Shown: in pieces, positions 1-5,483 of the stretch
Layout: each line of letters begins with the position of its first letter
Numbering within the stretch: the first letter of the stretch is position 1
NCBI GenBank assembly: GCA_030589965.1
Contig: JAUUZM010000239.1
Location: 1 to 5,483, forward strand
Length of the DNA: 5,483 nucleotides
Direction of reading: 5' to 3'
Source: Bacteroides sp.
GTDB lineage: Bacteria; Bacteroidota; Bacteroidia; Bacteroidales; SM23-62
Notes under the pieces: generated by a model
The model's database searches: none
Told to the model about the DNA's origin: nothing
What the model saw: the letters and a program-made list of their open reading frames with translations, nothing else
Made by a program: the position numbers and the translations under genes

Positions 1-468
1 GGCATTGAACACATCGTTTACATTCCAGACAAATGTTTGTCCCCAGTTTATCCTCTGCCGACCCGCTGTTGCTACAAACCCCTCTGTTGAATATTGCAGC
101 CAAACGCGGTCAATACTTGTGTTCAGCACATATGAATTACCACTAAGGATATTAAACGATAGATCCATCAAGCCTATATCCCCGGCAATGGCATCCACGT
201 ACCCGGGAATGGATTTAATGGTTTCACCGTACATCAATCGGTTACGAAGCTGGATAGTGCCTGTAAAATGCTCACCTCCGTACCAGTGAAAATTCAGGCG
301 ATTATGAAACAGATTATCCATAATCCAGTCCTCCGAAGGATCATCAAACATTACGGATTGCATATTTGAAAGATATCCGTTAAGCTCAAAAGGGGTATCC
401 TGACTTTCTGCCGAAATTCCGCAAACCAAAATTGCTGTCAGGAAAATATATGTACGAACCCAATGCAT
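1..468 (-). CDS. Outer-membrane beta-barrel protein, N-terminal part (cut by window edge)
   Basis: The first 156 codons are present; the gene continues past the left edge in frame. Residues 1-20 form a signal peptide (basic R5, hydrophobic core about 7-18, probable cleavage after the A of GISA), so the product is exported. The rest alternates polar and aromatic/aliphatic residues in short strands, as in a beta-barrel. It ends with a GRQRINWG motif followed by a WNVNDVFNA motif (about residues 135-156). This pairing of a 'GRQ...WG' strand and a 'WN.ND.FN' turn is, from memory, typical of uncharacterised Bacteroidota barrels related to DUF1302/alginate-export-type porins. The ATG lies only 5 bases after the ATPase stop; upstream in frame a stop comes within six codons and no other start fits. 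The barrel call is fairly safe; the exact family is not. In context it is the likely outer-membrane partner of the ABC system. Confidence 0.75.
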   Translation of the reverse strand, partial: MHWVRTYIFLTAILVCGISAESQDTPFELNGYLSNMQSVMFDDPSEDWIMDNLFHNRLNFHWYGGEHFTGTIQLRNRLMYGETIKSIPGYVDAIAGDIGLMDLSFNILSGNSYVLNTSIDRVWLQYSTEGFVATAGRQRINWGQTFVWNVNDVFNA

Positions 469-473
469 AAATA

Positions 474-1157
474 CTACTTTACTTCATCCTTCAGGATTTT
501 ACCATCTTCGAGATAGATCACACGCTTTGCCTTTTTCATTACCCTGGCATCATGGGTGGCAAAAATGAATGTAATATTTTCTTCTTTGTTCAGTTTCTCC
601 ATGATATCAAGGAGGTTCTCGGTTGCCTTCGAATCAAGATTTGCCGTAGGTTCATCGGCAAGGATGAACTTTGGTTTGGATGCCAGTGCTCTTGCAACGG
701 CAACTCTTTGCTGTTGTCCGCCTGAGAGTTTCGAGGGTCTGCTATTCAAGCGGTCTCCCAGACCGACTGCTTCCAGCAATTCCTTGGTCCTGGCATCCCT
801 TTCAGCTTTTGGTCTGCCCTGGAGATGCATAATGAATTCAACATTTTCTTTGGCCGTAAGAACCGGAATAAGGTTATATGCCTGGAAAACGAACCCAATA
901 TTATTTAATCTGAAGTTGATCCGTTCGGATGATTTCAGTTCATTTACATTGGTTCCACCGATATTTATGGTACCCCTTGTAGGCTCGTCAAGTCCCCCAA
1001 GAATATTCAGCAAGGTGGTTTTTCCGCATCCGGAGGGTCCGGCAATTGCGGCGAATTCTCCCTCTTCAAAAGAAAGATCGATGCCACGCACAGCGTGAAC
1101 TTCATGTTCAGAATCATTATAGATCTTTTGCAGGTCTCGGATTTCAATAAATTTCAT
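474..1157 (-). CDS. ABC transporter ATP-binding protein, LolD/MacB type
   Basis: A complete 227-residue cytoplasmic ATPase, the normal length for a LolD/MacB-class subunit without fused membrane domain. All nucleotide-binding motifs are intact: Walker A GPSGCGKTT (40-48), Q-loop Q92 in FVFQAYN, signature LSGGQ (144-148), Walker B FILADEP with D168 and catalytic E169, D-loop NLD (173-175) and switch histidine H202. The sequence around the Q-loop (NNIGFVFQAYNLIP) and the HAVRGIDL start are typical of the family that powers type VII (mechanotransmission) ABC systems such as LolCDE, MacB and FtsEX, which act on substrates in the periplasm or outer leaflet rather than pumping them through a membrane channel. 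It lies 31 bases after the second permease and 5 bases before the barrel gene, so it should energise the two permeases upstream. The class is certain; which member of it (lipoprotein, lipid or drug) cannot be read from the ATPase. Confidence 0.95.
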   Translation of the reverse strand: MKFIEIRDLQKIYNDSEHEVHAVRGIDLSFEEGEFAAIAGPSGCGKTTLLNILGGLDEPTRGTINIGGTNVNELKSSERINFRLNNIGFVFQAYNLIPVLTAKENVEFIMHLQGRPKAERDARTKELLEAVGLGDRLNSRPSKLSGGQQQRVAVARALASKPKFILADEPTANLDSKATENLLDIMEKLNKEENITFIFATHDARVMKKAKRVIYLEDGKILKDEVK

Positions 1158-1188
1158 ATTGGTATTATTATGTTTATTTAATTCTTGT

Positions 1189-2619
1189 TTACATGTCCAC
1201 GCGAAGTGCCTCTGCAGGATTCAGCTTAAGTGCCTTCAGGGCCGGGTAGATGGATGCCAGTATCCCTGTGAGAATTACCAGGAATGTGATCTGGAAAAAG
1301 GCATCCCACCCGATGGTGGGATAAACCAGGGTTGCAATCCCCATAGCCTCCAGCCCTTCCTGGTATAGGGATGAAAGATCCACCCCGGTATTTCCTGTCC
1401 ACCACACCAGCAAGTAGGCAAGAAGCATTCCGGCCATTGCTCCTGTCAATCCAAGAAAAACGGTTTCGAGCATGATCATCCTGAAAACCCTCCTTCGGTT
1501 CATACCGACAGCCATAAGCATACCAAGCTCTTTAACTCTTTCCAGTACTGCCATTAACATGGTATTTACAATACCGAACCCCAGAGCAAGAAGGATAAAA
1601 GTCAGAAAGATGAAAAGAAAATAGTCCATTATTTCAGAATACATTGCAGCTTCCGGCATTATTTCATCCCAGGTTTGGACATCCGCCCCGGGCATTAATC
1701 CGGCTATTTGTTCTGCCACCATCTTATCTTCCTCAACAGAATGAAGAAGAATGGCTATCTGGTTTACCTGGTCAGGCATCAAAGATGCTACAGAAGCTAT
1801 ATCTGTATTACGAACATAGACGTTAAGACCATCAAAGCCCGTATTGCCGGTGTTGTAAACTCCTACAACCCGAAACGCATCGTAGGCAATATTTCCATCC
1901 AGTGCCTGAAAGCTGAGAACGATTTTTCTTTTAAGGCGGTATTTGATGGCAGATTGCTTGATCCTGAAGGACGCTTTTTCGGCCTCCTCCTTTCCTAACA
2001 GGTTAGCAAGGGCATGGTCAAATTCTGATTCGGAACGAAAGGATTTGCCTTTAAGTGAATCGAGGACCGGAATAATGTTGCGAAGATTTTTTCTTTCACC
2101 CAGAATATCAAGGTCTTCATCCTGAATTTCATAATATGTTAACTTAAGGGTCTTTGCAAGTTTCTCTCCAATCACAATGGGCTTTCTTCCACTCTCCTTA
2201 AAAAAGGATCCACCATTTCTCGCAATTGATTCAGAAATTCCTGTCACCAGTCGTTCCTTTTCTACATCCACCCCATTGATCATCACCCCCGAAGCATTAC
2301 CGGAAGTGTTGGCCATTCCTGTAACTTTAATTCGGGGACTAACGGCTAGAACCTGAGGTATTTTTTCAATTTGAGCCACAATTTCCGGACTCTCATCAAT
2401 GGTATATTTCAGTTCATTGTTTTCGAGGTATAAAGGGTTGTGAACCTGGATATGAGAGGATTCGTTTCCAATGGCAAGTTTTATTCTGGATTCTGCCATC
2501 CCGTAAAAAAAGGCCACCATATATAATCCCCCAAATATTCCCAGGGTAAAAGCGACTATTACCACGAGTGAGCGGACCTTATTGCGCCATACATTTTTCC
2601 ATGATATTGACCAGATCAT
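1189..2619 (-). CDS. ABC transporter permease, FtsX/MacB type, with enlarged periplasmic domain
   Basis: A 476-residue inner-membrane permease with the four-helix FtsX/MacB/LolC-E layout. It starts with the amphipathic ISWKNVWRNKVRS segment, then TM1 (about 17-40), a large periplasmic domain (about 41-330), TM2 (about 332-357), a cytoplasmic coupling helix around ERVKELGMLMAVGM (360-373) that docks on the ATPase, TM3 (about 380-406) and TM4 (about 440-461). It ends with the family-typical LKLNPAEALR. The periplasmic domain holds a charged stretch at about residues 164-228, inserted between the usual GEKLAKTLKL and KIVLSFQALDGN strands; the other permease here has no equivalent. The start is supported because MIWSISWKNVWRNK matches how the family begins. 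It lies 20 bases after the first permease and 31 before the ATPase. The two permeases differ in length and sequence, so a LolC/LolE-like heterodimer is likely. Confidence 0.93.
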   Translation of the reverse strand: MIWSISWKNVWRNKVRSLVVIVAFTLGIFGGLYMVAFFYGMAESRIKLAIGNESSHIQVHNPLYLENNELKYTIDESPEIVAQIEKIPQVLAVSPRIKVTGMANTSGNASGVMINGVDVEKERLVTGISESIARNGGSFFKESGRKPIVIGEKLAKTLKLTYYEIQDEDLDILGERKNLRNIIPVLDSLKGKSFRSESEFDHALANLLGKEEAEKASFRIKQSAIKYRLKRKIVLSFQALDGNIAYDAFRVVGVYNTGNTGFDGLNVYVRNTDIASVASLMPDQVNQIAILLHSVEEDKMVAEQIAGLMPGADVQTWDEIMPEAAMYSEIMDYFLFIFLTFILLALGFGIVNTMLMAVLERVKELGMLMAVGMNRRRVFRMIMLETVFLGLTGAMAGMLLAYLLVWWTGNTGVDLSSLYQEGLEAMGIATLVYPTIGWDAFFQITFLVILTGILASIYPALKALKLNPAEALRVDM

Positions 2620-2639
2620 CTTTGTAGTTTTTGTGTTGA

Positions 2640-3863
2640 TTATGAACGTAATGCTTTGATCTCCTTTAGCTTCATCACTGAATTTACCGGATAGATAATG
2701 GCCAGGATAAATATTACCAGGACCACTGATGATTGTGCTAAAAAGTAAGAGAGTTCTAACTTTGCGGGCATGATGGGCTCAAATCCATAGATCTCAAACA
2801 TCTTTGCAGATTCGCCGGTAAAACGAATCGGGGTTTTGACCAGGTAAGCAATGACAGGAAGGCTGCCAATCACGCCTGCGATAATTCCGACAGCCCCCAT
2901 CATTAGCATTTCAATGGTAAGGATAAGTCCCAGTTTCTTCTTCTGCATTCCAATCGCAATCATTACACCGAATTCCTTTCTTCTTTCTGTTGTCATCATG
3001 ATCAGGGTTCCCAGCACACCGAACCCTATGATCAGGTATAACATCCCAAGCATAATATAGCCTCCTGCTGCATCAGATTGAATTTGCTGTACGAGCTCAG
3101 GATTCATCTCTTTCCAATCCATGATTTCGTAAATTTCCTCATCAAGTACCAATGAAATATCCTTTTTGGTTTTGTCCAGCAGATTGGAATTCTCAACATT
3201 AATCACAAGAGAACTAAGTCTTTCATAGGCCCCATATAGTTCCTGAGCATAAGGCAGGGTCATATAGACTATGCGCCTATCCAGTTCAGGGTTAGGCATT
3301 TTAATTATACCAATGACAGGGTAAATTCCTGCAGCACTGGCACCATGGTAACCTGAACTAAGTAAGGTAAGAGTATCATTCAGTTTGAGTCCCAGAAAAT
3401 CTGCAAGCCTGCTTGATACCAGAACACCATCTGAGGAGCCCTCAAAATAATTGCCTTCAATAAGTTTCCTGTCAGGATGTGTCAGTTCCAGCTCTCTTTC
3501 AGGATCAATCCCAACTACCATAATCCCCTTGGTCTGCTCACCAGTCGAAGCAAGAGCAAATGATTCCAGGCGCGGAATAACGGACTTTACGTTTTCGATG
3601 GATTCGATTTTTGTCATAAGAGAAGTTTCCTGTGCAAAGGTTTTGTCCAGTGTTCTATCCTCCCAGTATCCATCTCCGTGGATCTGTATGGATCCTGTAA
3701 ATGCCTCCACAATACCATCCGCCATATGTGAATAGCTTCCTACCTGTATAGATCGCATAATAAGTGCCAGCCAGAGAGCAAAGAACACAGATGCTATGGT
3801 AATCATTGTTCTTCGCTTATTTCTCCAGATATTCCTCCATGCCAGTTTAAAATATTCTTTCAT
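2640..3863 (-). CDS. ABC transporter permease, FtsX/LolC-E type
   Basis: A 407-residue inner-membrane permease, about the usual size for a LolC/LolE-like subunit. The N-terminus KLAWRNIWRNKRRT is the amphipathic helix typical of the family. TM1 lies at about 19-37, the periplasmic MacB-type domain at about 40-265, TM2 at about 268-290, the coupling helix ERRKEFGVMIAIGM at 293-306, TM3 at about 311-342 and TM4 at about 374-393. A glycine-rich loop, SSGYHGASAAG (169-179), sits in the periplasmic domain where the second permease has its own strand after the insertion. The gene is 42 bases after the LolA-like gene, the widest gap in the operon, and 20 bases before the second permease. From the family, such proteins do not form a channel; ATP hydrolysis moves the periplasmic domains. 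Here the probable job is to release a substrate from the inner membrane to the LolA-like carrier encoded just upstream. Class is certain; substrate is inferred. Confidence 0.93.
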   Translation of the reverse strand: MKEYFKLAWRNIWRNKRRTMITIASVFFALWLALIMRSIQVGSYSHMADGIVEAFTGSIQIHGDGYWEDRTLDKTFAQETSLMTKIESIENVKSVIPRLESFALASTGEQTKGIMVVGIDPERELELTHPDRKLIEGNYFEGSSDGVLVSSRLADFLGLKLNDTLTLLSSGYHGASAAGIYPVIGIIKMPNPELDRRIVYMTLPYAQELYGAYERLSSLVINVENSNLLDKTKKDISLVLDEEIYEIMDWKEMNPELVQQIQSDAAGGYIMLGMLYLIIGFGVLGTLIMMTTERRKEFGVMIAIGMQKKKLGLILTIEMLMMGAVGIIAGVIGSLPVIAYLVKTPIRFTGESAKMFEIYGFEPIMPAKLELSYFLAQSSVVLVIFILAIIYPVNSVMKLKEIKALRS

Positions 3864-3905
3864 TGTATATTCTTTATTGGATCAATGATTTATTCCATTA
3901 CCGGA

Positions 3906-4658
3906 TTATCGAACTTTTTTCATGTTCTGCTGGGAAAAGAAACTGTCGGAAATGGGTTTGTTGAATTGGATCTCATCCATTTGCACAAGTGTTTTATGTC
4001 CCTCTTCTTCTTCCGGAATCAGTTCATATTTGGAGGGAATCACTCTTCCCCCCATGGTTTTAATATCGTATGCCAATTCGGACTTAATCAGATAGTTGTC
4101 TTCATCATAATACTCGGTTTTCATCTGGAGGAATTCTTTTTTGGAGACCCATTTAAAAATTTTGCCCCAGACAACTGCTGCATTTTCCAGGGGAATCAGC
4201 TCGATTTTATAGCATTCCCATCCATCTATTTCTTCTTCCCCTATGATTGAATGTGTATAGTCAACTACAATGGATGATTCCTTAAGGAGGTCATCGTTTG
4301 AGAAGTCAGACCCCATCCATCCCTGTGACATCATCGAGGGGGGAAGTTTAATAAGACGGTTAATAGTGGGGTTCCAGTTCCACATTTCATTTTCCCTTTT
4401 TAGAAAAGTCTGTCCCTTTTCCCTGGCGGGGGCTGTTATAAGGGCAAGTGTATGATCTCTGCCTTTGGTCCAGTTTTTAAAAGTAACAACGCGCTCCCAG
4501 CTTGGCCTTACGATCGTCATGGTCATGGTACTCTGGCTGGTTTCTTCCCCCTGCATCTTATCATCGGCTTTTTTAATAATGGCACGGGCATCCTGAGCAT
4601 TTGATGGAATGCAGAAGGCCAGCAAGATGAGGCCTGAAATAAACATGGTTTTTTTCAT
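3906..4658 (-). CDS. LolA-like periplasmic protein (outer membrane lipoprotein-sorting family)
   Basis: A complete 250-residue exported protein. Residues 1-21 are a signal peptide (KK, hydrophobic 5-17, cleavage expected after SNA, giving a mature N-terminus QDARA). The mature part matches the COG2834/PF17131 'outer membrane lipoprotein-sorting protein' family: a TMTIVRPSWER strand (45-56), TAPAREKGQTFLKR (75-88), EMWNWNP (91-97), then IKLPPSMM..GWMGSDF.NDDL (103-124), the most characteristic stretch. The C-terminal half alternates strands, as expected for the half-barrel LolA fold that shields a hydrophobic ligand. True LolA is shorter (about 200 residues) and works with LolCDE; this family is a cousin whose ligand is unknown and whose genes often sit beside envelope exporters. 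It begins 11 bases after the regulator's stop and 42 bases before the first permease. It probably ferries the transporter's substrate through the periplasm. Confidence 0.9.
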   Translation of the reverse strand: MKKTMFISGLILLAFCIPSNAQDARAIIKKADDKMQGEETSQSTMTMTIVRPSWERVVTFKNWTKGRDHTLALITAPAREKGQTFLKRENEMWNWNPTINRLIKLPPSMMSQGWMGSDFSNDDLLKESSIVVDYTHSIIGEEEIDGWECYKIELIPLENAAVVWGKIFKWVSKKEFLQMKTEYYDEDNYLIKSELAYDIKTMGGRVIPSKYELIPEEEEGHKTLVQMDEIQFNKPISDSFFSQQNMKKVR

Positions 4659-4669
4659 CGGCTTGATAT

Positions 4670-5245
4670 TTAACTATATAATTGAAGAAGTTTTGCTTTT
4701 ATTTTTTCCAGCGGAAAATGGTCCGGGGCAATCATAAACTGAAATCCTATACCATCAAGCAGTGCGCCAAAAAATATAGCATCTGTTTCTGGATCTGTTG
4801 AGCCAGAGGATTCAAAATACTGAGACAGCATTTTCATGTATTTGTGGATCACAAGGGATAATCTTTTTTCTACGAGATTCATAACATGAGGTTGGAAAAA
4901 GAGATTAAAATACAGTCTCCAGTACAGGGGTTCATTCTGTAGAGCCTGGAACATTTCATCAAGAAAATATTTCATTTCCTGCTTTGTTAGAAAACCATCC
5001 TTATTTGGATCAACGAACCAGGTGATTTTGTCGATACCATTAAAGATAATAGTCTTGATGAGCTCTTCCTTGCTGTCAAAATAATTGTACATGAGTCCTT
5101 TGGAAATCCCTGCCTTTTCAGCGATTTTGCTGATTGAGGTGACATAGAATCCTTCTAAAGCAAAAAGCTCCAGGGCCGCCTTCAGTATTTCTTTTTTCCG
5201 GGATCCCCGGATCTCTTCAAATTGTTGTTCTGTTCTTGGTGACAT
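4670..5245 (-). CDS. TetR-family transcriptional regulator with an EF-hand-like loop
   Basis: A 191-residue one-component regulator of normal TetR length. The DNA-binding domain is clear: helix 1 RKKEILKAALELFALEGF (16-33) and the helix-turn-helix SISKIAEKAGISKGLMYNYF (37-56), followed by the usual DSKEEL. Residues about 70-191 form the helical ligand-binding and dimer domain, which varies in this family and does not reveal the effector. Unusually, residues 79-90 (DPNKDGFLTKQE, then M91) fit the canonical EF-hand calcium loop at every conserved position and lie between two predicted helices, where helix 4 normally connects to helix 5. The start codon is well placed: MSPRT then a charged stretch before helix 1. 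It is the first gene of the operon, 11 bases ahead of the LolA-like gene, with two operator-like repeats in its leader. It therefore probably represses its own operon and is relieved by a ligand; calcium as part of that signal is a hypothesis. Confidence 0.95.
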   Translation of the reverse strand: MSPRTEQQFEEIRGSRKKEILKAALELFALEGFYVTSISKIAEKAGISKGLMYNYFDSKEELIKTIIFNGIDKITWFVDPNKDGFLTKQEMKYFLDEMFQALQNEPLYWRLYFNLFFQPHVMNLVEKRLSLVIHKYMKMLSQYFESSGSTDPETDAIFFGALLDGIGFQFMIAPDHFPLEKIKAKLLQLYS

Positions 5246-5258
5246 AGGCGGCGATTTT

Positions 5259-5276
5259 CGGTTAAACGTTCAGTCA
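5259..5276. promoter_or_regulatory. Probable second TetR operator in the leader
   Basis: This 18-base stretch matches the reverse complement of the 5316-5333 site at 13 positions, including an unbroken ten, CGTTCAGTCA (5267-5276), which is the exact inverse of TGACTGAACG at 5316-5325. It is less symmetric on its own (five of nine pairs). It lies about 14 bases upstream of the regulator's start codon and 57 bases centre to centre from the first site, so it could be an auxiliary operator. Alternatively the two arms could form a stem in the leader RNA. Confidence 0.5.
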
Positions 5277-5315
5277 ACGCAATATTTAAAAAATAAACCA
5301 TCATGTGATAGTTTA

Positions 5316-5333
5316 TGACTGAACGGTTGGTCA
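5316..5333. promoter_or_regulatory. Probable TetR operator, promoter-proximal site
   Basis: TGACTGAACGGTTGGTCA is an 18-base imperfect palindrome (six of nine base pairs symmetric, with complete TGAC/GTCA ends and a central CG). This is the size and style of many TetR-family operators. It overlaps the end of the -7 element and the predicted transcription start, a position where a bound repressor would block RNA polymerase. A related site in opposite orientation lies at 5259-5276. Assignment to the adjacent TetR protein is inferred from position. Confidence 0.65.
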
Positions 5334-5362
5334 AAGATAATATATGAAAACTCATTTGTCAA
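5332..5362 (-). promoter_or_regulatory. Bacteroidota-type promoter of the operon
   Basis: On the minus strand TATCTTTG (5339-5332) matches the Bacteroidota -7 consensus TAnnTTTG at every fixed base. TTG (5362-5360, within TTGACA) lies exactly 20 bases upstream, the preferred spacing for the -33 element. The same bases also read as a sigma-70-like TTGACA, 17 bases, TATCTT. Transcription should start near 5325, giving a leader of about 80 bases before the regulator's ATG at 5245. No comparable site was found inside the operon, so this is the likely promoter of all six genes. Confidence 0.75.
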
Positions 5363-5483
5363 GTATTTTGTCCAAAAATTTTCATAATGAAATAATACTT
5401 TGTTTATATTTACTTGATATTCAGTATAAAAGCTCTTGCAGATTTTATATAGTAACTTTTCAGGGATATATCCGTCATAATAA
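5363..5483. other. AT-rich intergenic region upstream of the promoter
   Basis: This stretch is clearly richer in A and T than the genes. It contains a small perfect inverted repeat TTTTG-TC-CAAAA (5366-5377) just upstream of the -33 element and a ten-base palindrome GGATATATCC (5464-5473). Neither has an evident role. Two short frames stay open to the right edge (plus strand from 5344, minus strand ending at 5410), but neither looks like a protein. No RNA gene, terminator or mobile-element end was recognised. Confidence 0.6.

Larger units (their letters stand above)
1..5325 (-). other. Predicted single transcription unit (operon)
   Basis: Six genes in the same direction are separated by only 5 to 42 bases. 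There is one recognisable promoter at the head, and no hairpin followed by a T run was seen between them. The unit runs past the left edge through the beta-barrel gene, so its end and any further genes are not visible. With the regulator as first gene, expression should be self-limiting. Confidence 0.7.

Noticed and set aside
5..289. A 94-codon open frame on the plus strand at the left edge
   Set aside because: It lies opposite the signal-peptide-bearing barrel gene, whose translation shows a recognisable motif; the plus-strand product does not.
556..1098. A 180-codon open frame on the plus strand opposite the ATPase gene
   Set aside because: It is the complement of a gene with every ABC motif intact; its own translation is low in recognisable structure and matches no family I know.
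3879..3898. Imperfect palindrome in the 42-base gap before the first permease
   Set aside because: Only short, interrupted arms (TGGA/TCCA and AA/TT), no T run after it, so not a convincing terminator or operator.
3885..4250. A 121-codon open frame on the plus strand opposite the LolA-like gene
   Set aside because: Antisense shadow of a well-supported gene; the translation is an F/H-rich, unfamiliar sequence without domain features.
4596..4658. Possible lipoprotein signal in the LolA-like protein (cysteine at residue 16)
   Set aside because: The residues before the cysteine (L-A-F) do not make a lipobox because F at the -1 position is not accepted; cleavage after SNA by signal peptidase I fits better.
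5395..5402. Plus-strand ATACTTTG as a -7 element for a divergent transcript
   Set aside because: One mismatch to TAnnTTTG and the nearest suitable TTG is 24 bases upstream instead of about 20.
5410..5478. Minus-strand frame of 22 codons from an ATG at 5478, open to the edge, which could be the tail of an upstream gene
   Set aside because: Too short to judge, no recognisable motif, and no terminator follows it before the operon promoter.
5344..5483. Plus-strand ATG at 5344 with a frame open for 46 codons to the window edge, a possible divergent gene
   Set aside because: The start lies between the two promoter elements of the operon, has no promoter or ribosome site of its own, and the translation is rich in C, H and Y like random AT-rich DNA. 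Sequence to the right would settle it.

Overview
The window looks like part of a Bacteroidota (Bacteroidetes) chromosome. Three things point there. The one clear promoter has the -33 TTG / -7 TAnnTTTG form used by that phylum. Leaders upstream of the start codons are A/T-rich and lack clear Shine-Dalgarno sites. The periplasmic protein has a signal peptide ending in the 'NAQ' style common in the group. The genus cannot be told from the sequence.

All six supported genes lie on the minus strand and read right to left as one tight cluster, very likely one operon. The order is a TetR-family regulator (5245-4670), a LolA-like 'outer membrane lipoprotein-sorting' protein (4658-3906), two different FtsX/MacB-type ABC permeases (3863-2640 and 2619-1189), their LolD/MacB-type ATPase (1157-474), and the first 156 codons of an outer-membrane beta-barrel protein (468-1, running off the left edge). 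Gaps between genes are 11, 42, 20, 31 and 5 bases, and no terminator or second promoter is evident inside.

The 238 bases at the right end (5246-5483) hold the operon's control region. It has a good promoter at 5332-5362 on the minus strand and two related, inverted TetR-operator-like sites at 5316-5333 and 5259-5276. The first overlaps the -7 element and the expected transcription start, so the regulator probably represses its own operon. The rest of this stretch is AT-rich with no convincing gene.

Taken together, the products could form a route across the envelope. The ATPase and two permeases would extract a substrate from the outer leaflet of the inner membrane, the LolA-like protein would carry it through the periplasm, and the beta-barrel would receive or export it at the outer membrane. 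The substrate is unknown; a lipid, lipoprotein or hydrophobic compound is the natural guess from the families. Two features stand out. The TetR protein carries a textbook EF-hand calcium-binding loop in its ligand domain, and the second permease carries a roughly 65-residue charged insertion in its periplasmic domain that the first permease lacks.
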